A stretch of DNA of 9,007 nt from Helicobacteraceae bacterium (GTDB lineage: Bacteria > Campylobacterota > Campylobacteria > Campylobacterales > Sulfurimonadaceae), in assembly GCA_015489055.1 (NCBI GenBank), contig WFMO01000080.1, forward strand, positions 1 through 9,007. Direction: 5' to 3'. The translations under genes and the position numbers were made by a program. This document shows, piece after piece, positions 1-6,193 of the stretch. How positions within the stretch are numbered: position 1 is the first letter of the stretch; every line of letters starts with the position of its first letter. The notes under the pieces were generated by a model. It was not told where the DNA came from. It did no database searches and saw nothing but the letters and a program-made list of their open reading frames with translations.

Positions 1-482
1 ATGCCAACAAAAACCAATATATAAAAGTTAGCCATGTTAAAAAACACATTGTAAGTAAAGTTGCCGCTGTAAAACATCCTCTTAGTAGCAAAACAACCAC
101 TACGAGGCATACAGCTCAAATAAAAACAGTTACAAGACCGATGATTGAGCAAAGCTCTGTTATAATCAAGTCAGTACCCATATCAAACGATATGCAAGAT
201 ATCATTAAGCGCTTTAAGCGTACAAATGATCCGGTATTGGGTTTATTTTTAGCAAGAAGATATTATCACTTAAAAAAATACAATCTAGCATATAACTATG
301 CACTGCTAACAAATCAGCTAGACAGCAAAAATGAGCAAAGTTGGATTATATTTGCTAAATCATTAGTCAAATTAGGGCAAACAAGCATGGCAATACAAAC
401 ATTAAAATCATACATTAAAAATTCACATTCTAAAAATGCTAAAGTATTATTGGACAATATACAATCAGGTCATTTCAAATGA
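1..482 (+). CDS. TPR-containing protein of a pilus/transformation operon (5' partial, MshN-like position)
   Basis: The frame is open from base 3 to the TGA at 480-482 with no upstream stop, so the gene enters from the left edge and its true start is not visible. The ATG at 141 is an internal methionine (visible residue 47). Of the 159 visible residues, about the first 46 form a Lys/Thr/Ser/His/Val-rich linker with little hydrophobic content. Such linkers join a membrane anchor to a folded domain, but the anchor itself would lie outside the window. From about residue 60, paired amphipathic helices follow the TPR pattern (A-x-x-YY-x-L-x-x-Y-x-x-A, then W-x-x-x-A-x-x-x-x-x-L-G near visible residues 114-127). 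TPR proteins at this locus position (MshN, and CDC27-like proteins in Campylobacterota) are thought to help assemble the envelope machine; this role is inferred from neighbours. The stop overlaps the next start (ATGA). TPR call fairly sure, exact family uncertain. Confidence 0.75.
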   Translation, partial: ANKNQYIKVSHVKKHIVSKVAAVKHPLSSKTTTTRHTAQIKTVTRPMIEQSSVIIKSVPISNDMQDIIKRFKRTNDPVLGLFLARRYYHLKKYNLAYNYALLTNQLDSKNEQSWIIFAKSLVKLGQTSMAIQTLKSYIKNSHSKNAKVLLDNIQSGHFK

Positions 483-1015
483 AGCATTTAATATGGATAT
501 TTTTATCTTCATGCTATATCTATGCAGGTACATCATTACAGATGTACAATCTGTATAATAGCCATAAATACTTACAAGCTTGCAACCTTGGTCTATCAAA
601 GCTGTACGAGCACAGAAATGATGAGAATTACATATCTATATATGCTTTTTCTTGTCTTAATGCAGGCCGACTTGATAGACTGTCATATCCCATAGCAAGG
701 CTTAAAGATACAGCTAGCTCCAGAGCTAATGCCGTATATCTATCGGTCATTGTAATGCAAGAAAAGTTACTTCTGCACTCTATGCTAGATGGATATAAAA
801 TAGATCATTTAAAACTACCTACAACAAACTATATTTTATCAAAAATATTTAATTGGTACAGTAGTCTAAAACACTATCATAAAGTGCCTTTATATCTTTT
901 TACTGACCCACACGATAAACACACGATATATAAGGTCTATGTTACAACATCAAAACAGCTGATAGTTGAAGTATTGCATAATTTAACTATTAAACATAAA
1001 TATATATTTGACTAA
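479..1015 (+). CDS. Exported protein of unknown function, TPR-like helical repeats, in the pilus/transformation operon
   Basis: I do not recognise a named family for this 178-residue product. It begins with a short export signal: K2-H3, a hydrophobic core at about residues 4-15, and a plausible signal peptidase I site after A16 (I-Y-A/G). L9-S10-S11-C12 also resembles a lipobox, though it would give an unusually short signal, so a lipoprotein is possible. Residues 18-105 alternate helices spaced like TPR or Sel1 repeats (Y-N-x-H-K-Y-L-Q-A at about 27-35, A-F-S-C-L-N-A-G at about 56-63). The C-terminal half is rich in Tyr, His and Lys and has no motif I can name. The start ATG overlaps the previous stop (ATGA) and has an AGG at 467-469. 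Lying between the TPR protein and the ATPase of a pilus-type machine, it is probably a periplasmic or outer-membrane-associated component, but this rests on context only. Confidence 0.75.
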   Translation: MKHLIWIFLSSCYIYAGTSLQMYNLYNSHKYLQACNLGLSKLYEHRNDENYISIYAFSCLNAGRLDRLSYPIARLKDTASSRANAVYLSVIVMQEKLLLHSMLDGYKIDHLKLPTTNYILSKIFNWYSSLKHYHKVPLYLFTDPHDKHTIYKVYVTTSKQLIVEVLHNLTIKHKYIFD

Positions 1016-1018
1016 AGG
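1014..1018 (+). promoter_or_regulatory. Ribosome binding site choosing ATG 1026 for the GspE-like gene
   Basis: AAAGG lies seven bases before ATG 1026 and overlaps the stop codon (1013-1015) of the preceding gene. A TTG at 1008 opens the same frame six codons earlier, but it precedes this site and sits inside the upstream coding sequence. The ATG is therefore the better start. Confidence 0.65.
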
Positions 1019-1025
1019 TGTAACT

Positions 1026-2762
1026 ATGGATAGAATCACAAGCGATTTATTAGCACAAAACCATATCACACAAACACAAATAGACAGACTGCTCTCGCGT
1101 GGTGTTAAAGAAGATACAGTCTTATATACTCTCACAAAAGTCGGTGCAGTATCAATCAATTTTGTTAAAAGATTTATAGTAGAGCAAATTCGTGTTGGCA
1201 AATATGATTTATCTATCTTAAAAAACTATACTTTTTTGGATGAAGCCGATGTTTTAAAATATTTAGCTCAAATGCTTTCTCTTGAGTTTTTAGATTTGGA
1301 CTCAATTGATATGGACTACAAGCTAGCAGAGCGAGTACCGCTTAGCCAACTGAAAAAATATAATATTTTACCAATTTCCCAAGATGACTTACATATACAA
1401 ATTGCTTTTGCAGACCCTTTAAATATAGAGGCACAAGAAGCAACCGGACGATTATTTCCAAGAAAAATTATTACAAAAATAGTTGCGACAAAAAAGCAGA
1501 TTCAAGAATATCTCTCTAAAATAGCTCTTAAAGATAGCATTAAAGAGCTAGTTATCAATATAAGAAATGAATTAAATACTCTAAACACGATAGAAGACCA
1601 ACAGGAGGCTTCATCTATTTTAAAACTTATAGAAGTCGTTTTAAACACATGTATAAAGCGTAGAGCAAGCGATATACATATTGAACCCACTGAAAAAAAT
1701 TGTGTTGTGCGTACGCGTATTGACGGTAAGCTTAGCGAAGTATTTATTTTTGATAAAGATATCTATCCGCCGTTTGCTTCTAGACTGAAATTGCTTGCCA
1801 ACCTTGATATTGCAGAAAAACGAAAACCTCAAGATGGCCGTTTTTCTACAATGGTTGGTAATTTAGAGTTTGATTATCGTATCTCAACTTTGCCAATACT
1901 TTACGGTGAATCGATAGTTATAAGAATTTTAGACAAGACCAAAGCTCTGGTTAAACTTGAAGATGCGGGTATGGATAATGCCAGTTATAAAAAATTTACA
2001 AAATCCCTTCACTCTCCTTTTGGTATTATTTTAGTAACCGGACCGACAGGATCTGGTAAAACAACGACGCTTTATGGGGCACTAAATGAACTTCGAAATA
2101 TAGAAGATAAAGTCATAACGGTTGAAGACCCTGTTGAATATAGAATGAACCTCATACAGCAGGTACAGGTAAATGCTCACGTAGGACTTAGCTTTGCTGA
2201 TGCCTTAAGATCAATCTTACGTCAAGACCCGGATAAGATAATGATAGGTGAAATAAGAGATCAAGAAACGCTAGAAATCGCTATCAAAGCAGCACTAACC
2301 GGGCACTTGGTAATTTCAACCCTTCACACAAATGATTCTATCAGCGCAATTCCGCGTATGATTGATATGGGCATTGAATCATATCTTATAAGTGGAGCAT
2401 TAGTTGCCGTACAGGCACAAAGATTAGTTAGAAAAATATGTAAAAATTGTAAAATAGAAGAACACATACCCGAATCGACATTAGAGCCATACAAACATCT
2501 TATACCAAAAGATACTGTCTTTTATAAAGGTGAGGGTTGCCATGAATGTAACGGTACGGGTTTTATCGGTAGAGAAATGATATGTGAAGTTTTGCCGATA
2601 TCTGAAACAATTTCTAGTATGATTGCACAAGGTGCTTCAAAAGGTGATTTAACCAAACAAGCGCAACAAGAGGGTTTTACAGATATGTTTCAAAATGGCA
2701 TACAAAAGGCATGTGATGGAATCACAACATTTGAAGAGATTTTAAGGGTGGCTAAGATATGA
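1026..2762 (+). CDS. gspE: GspE/PilB/MshE-type secretion or pilus assembly ATPase
   Basis: This hexameric AAA-like ATPase powers pilus or pseudopilus assembly from the cytoplasmic face of the inner membrane. With ATG 1026 it is 578 residues, normal for the family. An N-terminal helical region (about 1-55) is followed by a GspE_N/MshEN-like domain (about 65-160, with A-D-P-L near 129-132). The N2 domain carries S-D-I-H-I-E-P (215-221). The core has Walker A G-P-T-G-S-G-K-T (339-346), the Asp box V-E-D-P-V-E-Y (366-372), Walker B with G-E-I-R-D (408-412) and the His box A-L-T-G-H...T-L-H-T-N-D (423-437). A C-terminal tetracysteine zinc site is formed by C472, C475, C505 and C508. All catalytic motifs are intact. 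The 10-base gap upstream and ATGA overlap downstream place it firmly in the operon. Whether it serves an MSHA-like pilus, type II secretion or DNA uptake (CtsE) cannot be settled here; the zinc site favours an assembly rather than a retraction (PilT) ATPase. Confidence 0.95.
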   Translation: MDRITSDLLAQNHITQTQIDRLLSRGVKEDTVLYTLTKVGAVSINFVKRFIVEQIRVGKYDLSILKNYTFLDEADVLKYLAQMLSLEFLDLDSIDMDYKLAERVPLSQLKKYNILPISQDDLHIQIAFADPLNIEAQEATGRLFPRKIITKIVATKKQIQEYLSKIALKDSIKELVINIRNELNTLNTIEDQQEASSILKLIEVVLNTCIKRRASDIHIEPTEKNCVVRTRIDGKLSEVFIFDKDIYPPFASRLKLLANLDIAEKRKPQDGRFSTMVGNLEFDYRISTLPILYGESIVIRILDKTKALVKLEDAGMDNASYKKFTKSLHSPFGIILVTGPTGSGKTTTLYGALNELRNIEDKVITVEDPVEYRMNLIQQVQVNAHVGLSFADALRSILRQDPDKIMIGEIRDQETLEIAIKAALTGHLVISTLHTNDSISAIPRMIDMGIESYLISGALVAVQAQRLVRKICKNCKIEEHIPESTLEPYKHLIPKDTVFYKGEGCHECNGTGFIGREMICEVLPISETISSMIAQGASKGDLTKQAQQEGFTDMFQNGIQKACDGITTFEEILRVAKI

Positions 2763-4009
2763 AATATTTTATCGCAACGGTACTTAACAAAGGTGTTAAA
2801 GATGAATATGGATTCTATGCCGACAATAAAAAAGAAGCCCATTATTTAGCTAAAATTAAATTTACCGGCATAATCATTAAAATTGTAGAAGCAACACCTC
2901 CGCTAGAAGACAGACTAAAGCAATTTAAAAATAATTTTACAAAAAACCTTAGTAAAAAAAAGTTAAAACCAGACGCTCTAATTGCATCTATCAGACAATT
3001 AGCGGTTATGTCAAATGCCGGAATATCCATCCATGACTCTATCAAAGAGATAGCCGACTCAACAAATGATAAGCGTTTAAAAAAAATATTTTATTCACTA
3101 GCAGATGATATTAACTCAGGAAGCAGTTTATCTAAGGCTATGGAAAATTATAGATTTGAGCTTGGAAACTTAACGCTGGCTATGATAGAGCTTGGTGAAA
3201 AAACAGGTAATCTAGCAGAAGCACTGTACTCTCTTGCCAATATGCTTGAAGAGATAAGAGCAAATGTAGTAAAATTTAAAAAAGCTATGGCATATCCGAG
3301 AAATGTTATGATTGCTATGGCTATTGCCTTTACAATCTTAATATCGTATGTCGTACCTAAATTTAAATCTATTTTTGATCAATTAGGCGCACACCTTCCT
3401 CTGCCTACGCTGATACTTTTAAAATTAGAATACATCTTTAATAACTTCGGTCCATATGTGTTAGCTGGACTAATTTTAACATTTTTTGTACTAAGGTATC
3501 TTATATCAAACTACACCAATATCAGATTTGGATTTCATCGGCTTTTATTAAAAATCTATTTAATAAAAAATATTATTAAATTTGCAACACTTAGCCGCTT
3601 TACTCTTGTATTTGCTGCGCTAATTAAAGCCGGTATTCCCATTGCTGAGGCTTTAGATACATCAATTTCAATGATAGATAATCTTGTGCTAAAAACAAAA
3701 CTCTTACATGTAAAAGCAACAGTTGAAAAAGGTGGAACGCTTAATGAAGGCTTAAAAGAAACAAAGCTTTTAGAAAATATGATCATACAAATGGTAGCGG
3801 CCGGCGAATCAAGCGGACAGCTTGATGATATGATGAGCAAAGTTGCCGATTACTATAAAATGAGATTTGACGCTATTATAGATGGATTAGCTGAAGCTAT
3901 TGAGCCTATCATGTTAATCATGATAGCATCTATGGTCTTATTGTTAGCACTTGGAATTTTTTTACCTATGTGGAATATGGGTCAAGCCGTTCAAGGTTCA
4001 GGAGGCTGA
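2759..4009 (+). CDS. gspF: GspF/PilC/MshG-type inner-membrane platform protein
   Basis: This polytopic protein is the inner-membrane platform that couples the assembly ATPase to pilin or pseudopilin addition. Its 416 residues are typical. The cytoplasmic start (about 1-50) has the family pattern of an F-Y-A-D segment and an E-A-x-x-L helix. Two T2SSF repeats follow at about 73-200 and 275-405. Each carries the conserved helix turn: G-E-K-T-G-N-L-A-E-A-L (146-156) and G-E-S-S-G-Q-L-D-D-M-M (349-359). The repeats share the A-G-I-x-I/P-x-x-x-L-type opening (87-95 and 291-299). Membrane segments fall at about 183-200, 231-249 and 384-404, the usual three. Translation starts at an ATG overlapping the ATPase stop (ATGA), with AAGGG at 2744-2748. 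It ends 12 bases before the stop of the convergent helicase, so the operon probably ends here. Family assignment is firm; which machine it serves is inferred from neighbours. Confidence 0.95.
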   Translation: MKYFIATVLNKGVKDEYGFYADNKKEAHYLAKIKFTGIIIKIVEATPPLEDRLKQFKNNFTKNLSKKKLKPDALIASIRQLAVMSNAGISIHDSIKEIADSTNDKRLKKIFYSLADDINSGSSLSKAMENYRFELGNLTLAMIELGEKTGNLAEALYSLANMLEEIRANVVKFKKAMAYPRNVMIAMAIAFTILISYVVPKFKSIFDQLGAHLPLPTLILLKLEYIFNNFGPYVLAGLILTFFVLRYLISNYTNIRFGFHRLLLKIYLIKNIIKFATLSRFTLVFAALIKAGIPIAEALDTSISMIDNLVLKTKLLHVKATVEKGGTLNEGLKETKLLENMIIQMVAAGESSGQLDDMMSKVADYYKMRFDAIIDGLAEAIEPIMLIMIASMVLLLALGIFLPMWNMGQAVQGSGG

Positions 4010-4034
4010 TAAATATTAAAATCATTCCTCTGAA
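3997..4034. terminator. Possible shared hairpin between convergent genes
   Basis: An imperfect inverted repeat spans both stop codons. TTCAG (3997-4001) pairs with CTGAA (4030-4034), AGG (4003-4005) with CCT (4027-4029), and TGAT (4007-4010) with ATCA (4021-4024). The loop is the 10-base A/T-rich stretch 4011-4020. G4002 is bulged, and C4006 opposes T4025-T4026. The apical stem contains the TGA of the GspF-like gene and, on the other strand, the TGA of the helicase. There is no immediate U-run on either strand (the nearest T-run on + is near 4044-4050), so this is not a textbook intrinsic terminator. It could still act as a weak bidirectional one or protect 3' ends. Confidence 0.35.
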
Positions 4035-6094
4035 GCATTCATTAATTTTTTATACTCCCCATCCATAGCAATCAAACCGGCTTCATATAAAAACTGGGAG
4101 GCTACAAAGGTTGCTTTTTTTATTTTATCATATTTCGCAAAACTAAGATACAAAATATCTTTTGCTCTGGTTATCGCAACATAAAAAAGCCGTCTTTCTT
4201 CTTCTATGCTGCCACCTTTTAACATTAGTTTTCTGTTTGGAAATCTCCCATCCATCAAATCGACTATATAAACCTCTTTATACTCCAACCCTTTGGATGC
4301 ATGCACACTTAGAAGATGAACACCCTCTCCCTGAGTTAGATCTGAGGAACCTAAAATCATAGCATTTAAAAAGCGTTCATGCTCTTGGTATGGTTTAGCC
4401 AGCTCTTGTAATAATAAAACCTTTCTAGCAATCTTTTCTTCTGCATTACTTTTTAACTTACTGTCAATCGAGCCGTCTTTTAGCTGTGCACGTTTTGTGC
4501 TAAGCGTATCAATTATAATGCCGTACAATTCTGACTTTGCTATCTTTAAAACAATAGTTTTTGGCTGCTTAATCTTTTTTAAAACTTTTTGTAGATTGTA
4601 AAAATAGTATAAAAATTTTGCGCCCTCTTTTGTCAATTTAGGATGCTTTAAAATCGGGTTTTTTAAAAATTGATCACTAAAGCCGAGTGTAGCAAAACGA
4701 CCTGCGGCCCCAAGCTCTAAAAAATCATCAAAGAGCCCTAATTGATGATTTGTTTGTCTATTTTGAAAAGGATTTATAATGCTTAAATTCGGTGCATCAA
4801 GACCCAAAAATACGGATCCGCCTCCCAATGTCTTTAGAGCAATATACAGCTCCTTTGACATGGCATTCCCTATGCCTTTTGCATGCTCAAATATGTGCAT
4901 AAAAGCCATCATATCAGATTCATTTGTTAAAAACATATAGATATCTAAGATGGCTTTAATCTCTTTAGAATCAAAAAAACTGATACCTCCTCTGCGTCTG
5001 CAGGCAATATTTAGCTCTTTTAATGATACCTCAATACCATCTGCTGATGCATTATTTCTAAAAATCACCGCTATATCATCATGATTTGTAGTGGAATTTT
5101 GTATATTTACCGCTACCGCACGGTATTGTTCAAAAAGCTCATCATATATTGTTAAAATGGGCGCCTTGGCATCAGTATCCGTTCTGGTAAACTCCAACTT
5201 TTTCTCATAAATACGCTTATTGTAAGATATTGCTTTATTTGCAAGAGATAAGATGGCAACAGTTGAACGATAATTTTTATTTAACGTAAAGATAGTTGCA
5301 TCTTTAAACTTATCTGCAAAGCTACCTATAATTGAAATATCTGCTCCATTAAATGCATAAATACTCTGATCATAATCTCCCACGCAAAATAAAGACGGAG
5401 TATCCATGGCATCTATTAGCGCGCCTTGCAAGGCATTAGTATCTTGATATTCATCAATTAACACTTCCTTGTACCCCAGATCTTTTGATTGACATAACTG
5501 TCGCATCTTTATTAAAAGATCATTAAAATTTAAAAAACCGTATTGCTGCTTGAGTGCTTCAAATTCGTCAACAATATCTGCATAAATCATAGCAAACGGA
5601 CAATGAGCTTCTTGTGTTTTACATATCCAGCTTTCAAAGTCCGCGTCTAATTGCGTATTTTGAAAAAAAAGATACAAATCATATAGATAGTTGCCTCCAA
5701 AAGGCACAACCTCAGCATCTATATGAGAAAAATTACGTCTGTCATGAACACTTCTAAAAAGCGTTTTAAGTTCTCTTGGCTGTTTAAGCGCAACTTTAGT
5801 ATCGTTTTTTTTAAGCCATCTATAGCTAACGGCATGAAATGTTCCAGCATCAATGTTGCTTGCAACCTCATCTCCAAAAAAACCAGCTACTCTTTGAATC
5901 ATCTGCATGGCTGCTTTATTGGTAAATGTCAGAAGCAATATTTCATGTGGCTGCACACCTTTTTTTAACAAATATGCTATTCTACCCACTATCGTTGAAG
6001 TTTTACCGGTCCCGGCAGAGGCGATAATCAAGTTATGCCCAAAATTAGCGGTTGCGGCAGTTAGTTGCTGTTTATTAAGATTGGTAAGAGGCAA
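4022..6094 (-). CDS. UvrD/Rep/PcrA-type superfamily 1A DNA helicase
   Basis: This ATP-dependent 3'-5' helicase acts in DNA repair or replication restart. From TTG 6094 it has 690 residues, normal for the family, with every SF1A motif in order: Q motif L-N-K-Q-Q (6-10), Walker A A-G-T-G-K-T (27-32), motif Ia T-F-T-N-K-A-A (56-62), Ib G-T-F-H-A (84-88), II D-E-Y-Q-D-T (214-219), III G-D-x-D-Q-S-I-Y-A-F-N-G-A (239-251), IV N-Y-R-S-T (274-278), V V-H-A-S-K-G-L-E-Y (597-605) and VI R-R-L-F-Y-V-A-I-T-R-A-K (634-645). It should be active. No in-frame ATG lies near the N-terminus. TTG 6094 begins M-P-L-T-N-L-N just before the Q motif and has GGAAA at 6103-6099. TTG 6127 would add 11 residues but overlaps the apparent -10 box. 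Campylobacterota often carry two such helicases (called UvrD and Rep), and I cannot say which this is. It is transcribed divergently from valS and convergently with the pilus operon. Confidence 0.93.
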   Translation of the reverse strand: MPLTNLNKQQLTAATANFGHNLIIASAGTGKTSTIVGRIAYLLKKGVQPHEILLLTFTNKAAMQMIQRVAGFFGDEVASNIDAGTFHAVSYRWLKKNDTKVALKQPRELKTLFRSVHDRRNFSHIDAEVVPFGGNYLYDLYLFFQNTQLDADFESWICKTQEAHCPFAMIYADIVDEFEALKQQYGFLNFNDLLIKMRQLCQSKDLGYKEVLIDEYQDTNALQGALIDAMDTPSLFCVGDYDQSIYAFNGADISIIGSFADKFKDATIFTLNKNYRSTVAILSLANKAISYNKRIYEKKLEFTRTDTDAKAPILTIYDELFEQYRAVAVNIQNSTTNHDDIAVIFRNNASADGIEVSLKELNIACRRRGGISFFDSKEIKAILDIYMFLTNESDMMAFMHIFEHAKGIGNAMSKELYIALKTLGGGSVFLGLDAPNLSIINPFQNRQTNHQLGLFDDFLELGAAGRFATLGFSDQFLKNPILKHPKLTKEGAKFLYYFYNLQKVLKKIKQPKTIVLKIAKSELYGIIIDTLSTKRAQLKDGSIDSKLKSNAEEKIARKVLLLQELAKPYQEHERFLNAMILGSSDLTQGEGVHLLSVHASKGLEYKEVYIVDLMDGRFPNRKLMLKGGSIEEERRLFYVAITRAKDILYLSFAKYDKIKKATFVASQFLYEAGLIAMDGEYKKLMNASEE

Positions 6095-6098
6095 TAAA

Positions 6099-6103
6099 TT
6101 TCC
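6099..6103 (-). promoter_or_regulatory. Weak ribosome binding site for helicase start TTG 6094
   Basis: On the minus strand GGAAA (6103 down to 6099) ends four bases before TTG 6094, with seven bases between GGA and the start. It is the only purine-rich site near any candidate start and lies downstream of the predicted transcription start. The match is short, so support is modest. Confidence 0.4.
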
Positions 6104-6126
6104 ATTTATGATAATTAATATTTGCA

Positions 6127-6135
6127 ATTATAGCA
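6127..6135 (-). promoter_or_regulatory. Extended -10 promoter for the helicase gene
   Basis: The minus strand reads TGCTATAAT from 6135 to 6127, a perfect -10 hexamer preceded by the extended -10 TGn element. No -35 resembling TTGACA lies 16-18 bases upstream; the extended -10 and the AT-rich context can compensate. Transcription would begin near 6120, giving a leader of about 26 bases before TTG 6094. Confidence 0.6.
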
Positions 6136-6161
6136 TAAGAGGAGTCTGCATAAAGTTTAGG

Positions 6162-6167
6162 TATAAT
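6162..6167 (+). promoter_or_regulatory. -10 promoter element for valS
   Basis: A perfect TATAAT sits 26 bases before ATG 6194. Transcription would start near 6174, leaving a leader of about 20 bases that carries the AAGG ribosome site at 6183-6186. No consensus -35 is visible at the expected spacing (6139-6144 reads GAGGAG). There is no room for a T-box leader, which would be another way to control valS. Confidence 0.6.
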
Positions 6168-6193
6168 TCCGAAAAAAGAGTCAAGGTATATAA

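Noticed and set aside
983..1201. 72-residue minus-strand frame across the start of the GspE-like gene
   Set aside because: It lies antisense to two well-supported genes and has no recognisable domain; it is a shadow frame.
1350..1362. TATAAT-like string inside the GspE-like gene
   Set aside because: Such strings are expected by chance in AT-rich coding DNA; no gene start lies just downstream.
5662..5670. Run of eight A residues within the helicase gene, as a possible frameshift site
   Set aside because: The reading frame and all downstream motifs are intact, and the run encodes Phe codons on the minus strand; nothing indicates phase variation or slippage.
6095..6193. Possible T-box or other riboswitch in front of valS
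   Set aside because: Only about 20 bases lie between the predicted transcription start and the valS ATG, too short for a T-box, and no specifier or antiterminator structure is visible.
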